DNA of 25,610 bases, taken from JBCBKU01 sp038521345. GTDB taxonomy: Bacteria; Pseudomonadota; Alphaproteobacteria; Rhodobacterales; Rhodobacteraceae. This document shows, one piece after another, positions 24,914 through 25,610 of the stretch (position 1 is the first letter of the stretch; each line of letters begins with the position of its first letter). The notes beneath the pieces were generated by a model that ran no database searches, was not told the DNA's origin, and saw only the letters and a program-made list of their open reading frames with translations. The stretch covers positions 1 through 25,610 of the forward strand of contig JBCBKU010000030.1 in the NCBI GenBank assembly GCA_038521345.1, read 5' to 3'. The position numbers and the translations under genes were made by a program.

Positions 24914-25610
24914 TCAGCGATCCCTCGATTCAAAATCGATCCGCGGATCGACGAAGACATACATCAGGTCCGACAGAATGCCGACGAGCAACCCGATCAG
25001 TCCGAAGAAGAACAACGTTCCGAAGATGACCGGATAGTCCCGCGCGACGGCGGCCTCAAACCCGAGGCGACCGAGGCCGTCGAGGGAGAAGATCGTCTCG
25101 ATTATCAACGACCCACCGAAGAACACACCAATGAACACCGCCGGAAAACCCGCAATCACGATCAGCATCGCGTTCCGAAAAACGTGACCGTAGAGCACGC
25201 GGCGCTCACTCAGGCCCTTGGCTTTCGCGGTGACAACGTATTGCTTTTTGATCTCGTCGAGAAAGGAGTTCTTCGTCAAAAGCGTCAGCGTTGCGAAACC
25301 GGCAATCGAAGAGGCCAGCACCGGAAGCGCGATGTGCCAGAAATAGTCGCCGACTTTTCCGATCAGGCTCAGGTCCTCGAAATTGTCCGAGGTCAGGCCA
25401 CGCAGCGGGAAGATCTGGAAGTAGGATCCGCCCGCGAAGAGAACCAGAAGCAGGATCGCGAATAGAAATCCCGGGATCGCATAGCCGACGATGATCAGGC
25501 CCGAGGTCCAGGTATCGAAGGGCGTGCCATCCTTGACCGCCTTACGGATGCCAAGAGGGATCGAGACAAGATACGCGACGACCGTCGACCAAAGCCCGAG
25601 CGTAATCGAG
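24914..25610 (-). CDS. yejB: Peptide ABC transporter permease (YejB), 5' end outside window
   Basis: This is the second permease of the Yej importer. The frame is open from the stop at 24914 to the right edge with no stop, so only the C-terminal 231 residues are seen. They show YejB-type helices and the signatures DYFWHIALPVLASSIAGF, TKNSFLDEIKKQYV, VTAKAKGLSERRVL and the ending FVDPRIDF. It ends one base before the yejE ATG, placing it in an operon yejB-yejE-yejF. The binding protein YejA would be expected upstream, outside the window. Confidence 0.93.
   Translation of the reverse strand, partial: SITLGLWSTVVAYLVSIPLGIRKAVKDGTPFDTWTSGLIIVGYAIPGFLFAILLLVLFAGGSYFQIFPLRGLTSDNFEDLSLIGKVGDYFWHIALPVLASSIAGFATLTLLTKNSFLDEIKKQYVVTAKAKGLSERRVLYGHVFRNAMLIVIAGFPAVFIGVFFGGSLIIETIFSLDGLGRLGFEAAVARDYPVIFGTLFFFGLIGLLVGILSDLMYVFVDPRIDFESRDR

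Overview
The window is a compact, GC-rich stretch of an alphaproteobacterial chromosome, most likely from the Rhodobacterales (Roseobacter/Rhodobacter relatives). The pointers are the protein styles (ClpS, HemF, the YejE periplasmic loop, the YbbA/YbbP/TesA group), frequent 4-base start/stop overlaps, TTG and GTG starts, and RTX-exporter-style metalloprotease biology. I see no tRNA, rRNA, insertion sequence, phage or CRISPR array. This is mostly core genome, with one accessory-looking secreted protease gene.

Layout. Positions 1-8546 (+) hold a type II secretion (T2SS) operon: gspE (left end cut off), F, G, H, I, J, K, a short methylase-less prepilin peptidase (gspO-like), and the secretin gspD. 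gspD encodes a lipoprotein with an extra C-terminal SPOR domain and is followed by a strong hairpin terminator at 8573-8610. Positions 8614-11840 (-) hold an FtsX-type ABC permease and its ATPase (YbbP/YbbA-like), divergent from a TesA-like lysophospholipase/arylesterase (+). Next comes a matrixin-type zinc metalloprotease (12740-13867, +). It has no signal peptide, but has a duplicated CxCxxC module and an acidic tail ending in hydrophobic residues.

Positions 13876-15966 hold divergent hemC (-) and hemE (+). The gap between them contains a perfect TGTC-N10-GACA dyad, the consensus of the PpsR/CrtJ photosynthesis repressor. A minus-strand run, clpS-rsmC-like-SDR-hemF-cobS (19801 down to 15963), follows. 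The SDR has lost its catalytic lysine. A HAD phosphatase (+) diverges from clpS, and a SPOR-tailed D-Ala-D-Ala carboxypeptidase (+) follows. The window ends in a minus-strand yejB(partial)-yejE-yejF oligopeptide importer operon.

How the genes fit together. The T2SS genes build a pseudopilus, its prepilin peptidase and an outer-membrane pore, but gspC, gspL and gspM are not in the window. HemC, HemE and HemF supply three steps of tetrapyrrole synthesis, and CobS completes cobalamin. The two SPOR proteins (GspD and the DacC-like enzyme) both suggest envelope sites rich in denuded peptidoglycan. The items most worth a second look are the hemC/hemE dyad, the GspD-SPOR fusion, the metalloprotease C-terminal architecture and the SDR with a degenerate active site. 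Nothing here is unmistakably a wholly new system.
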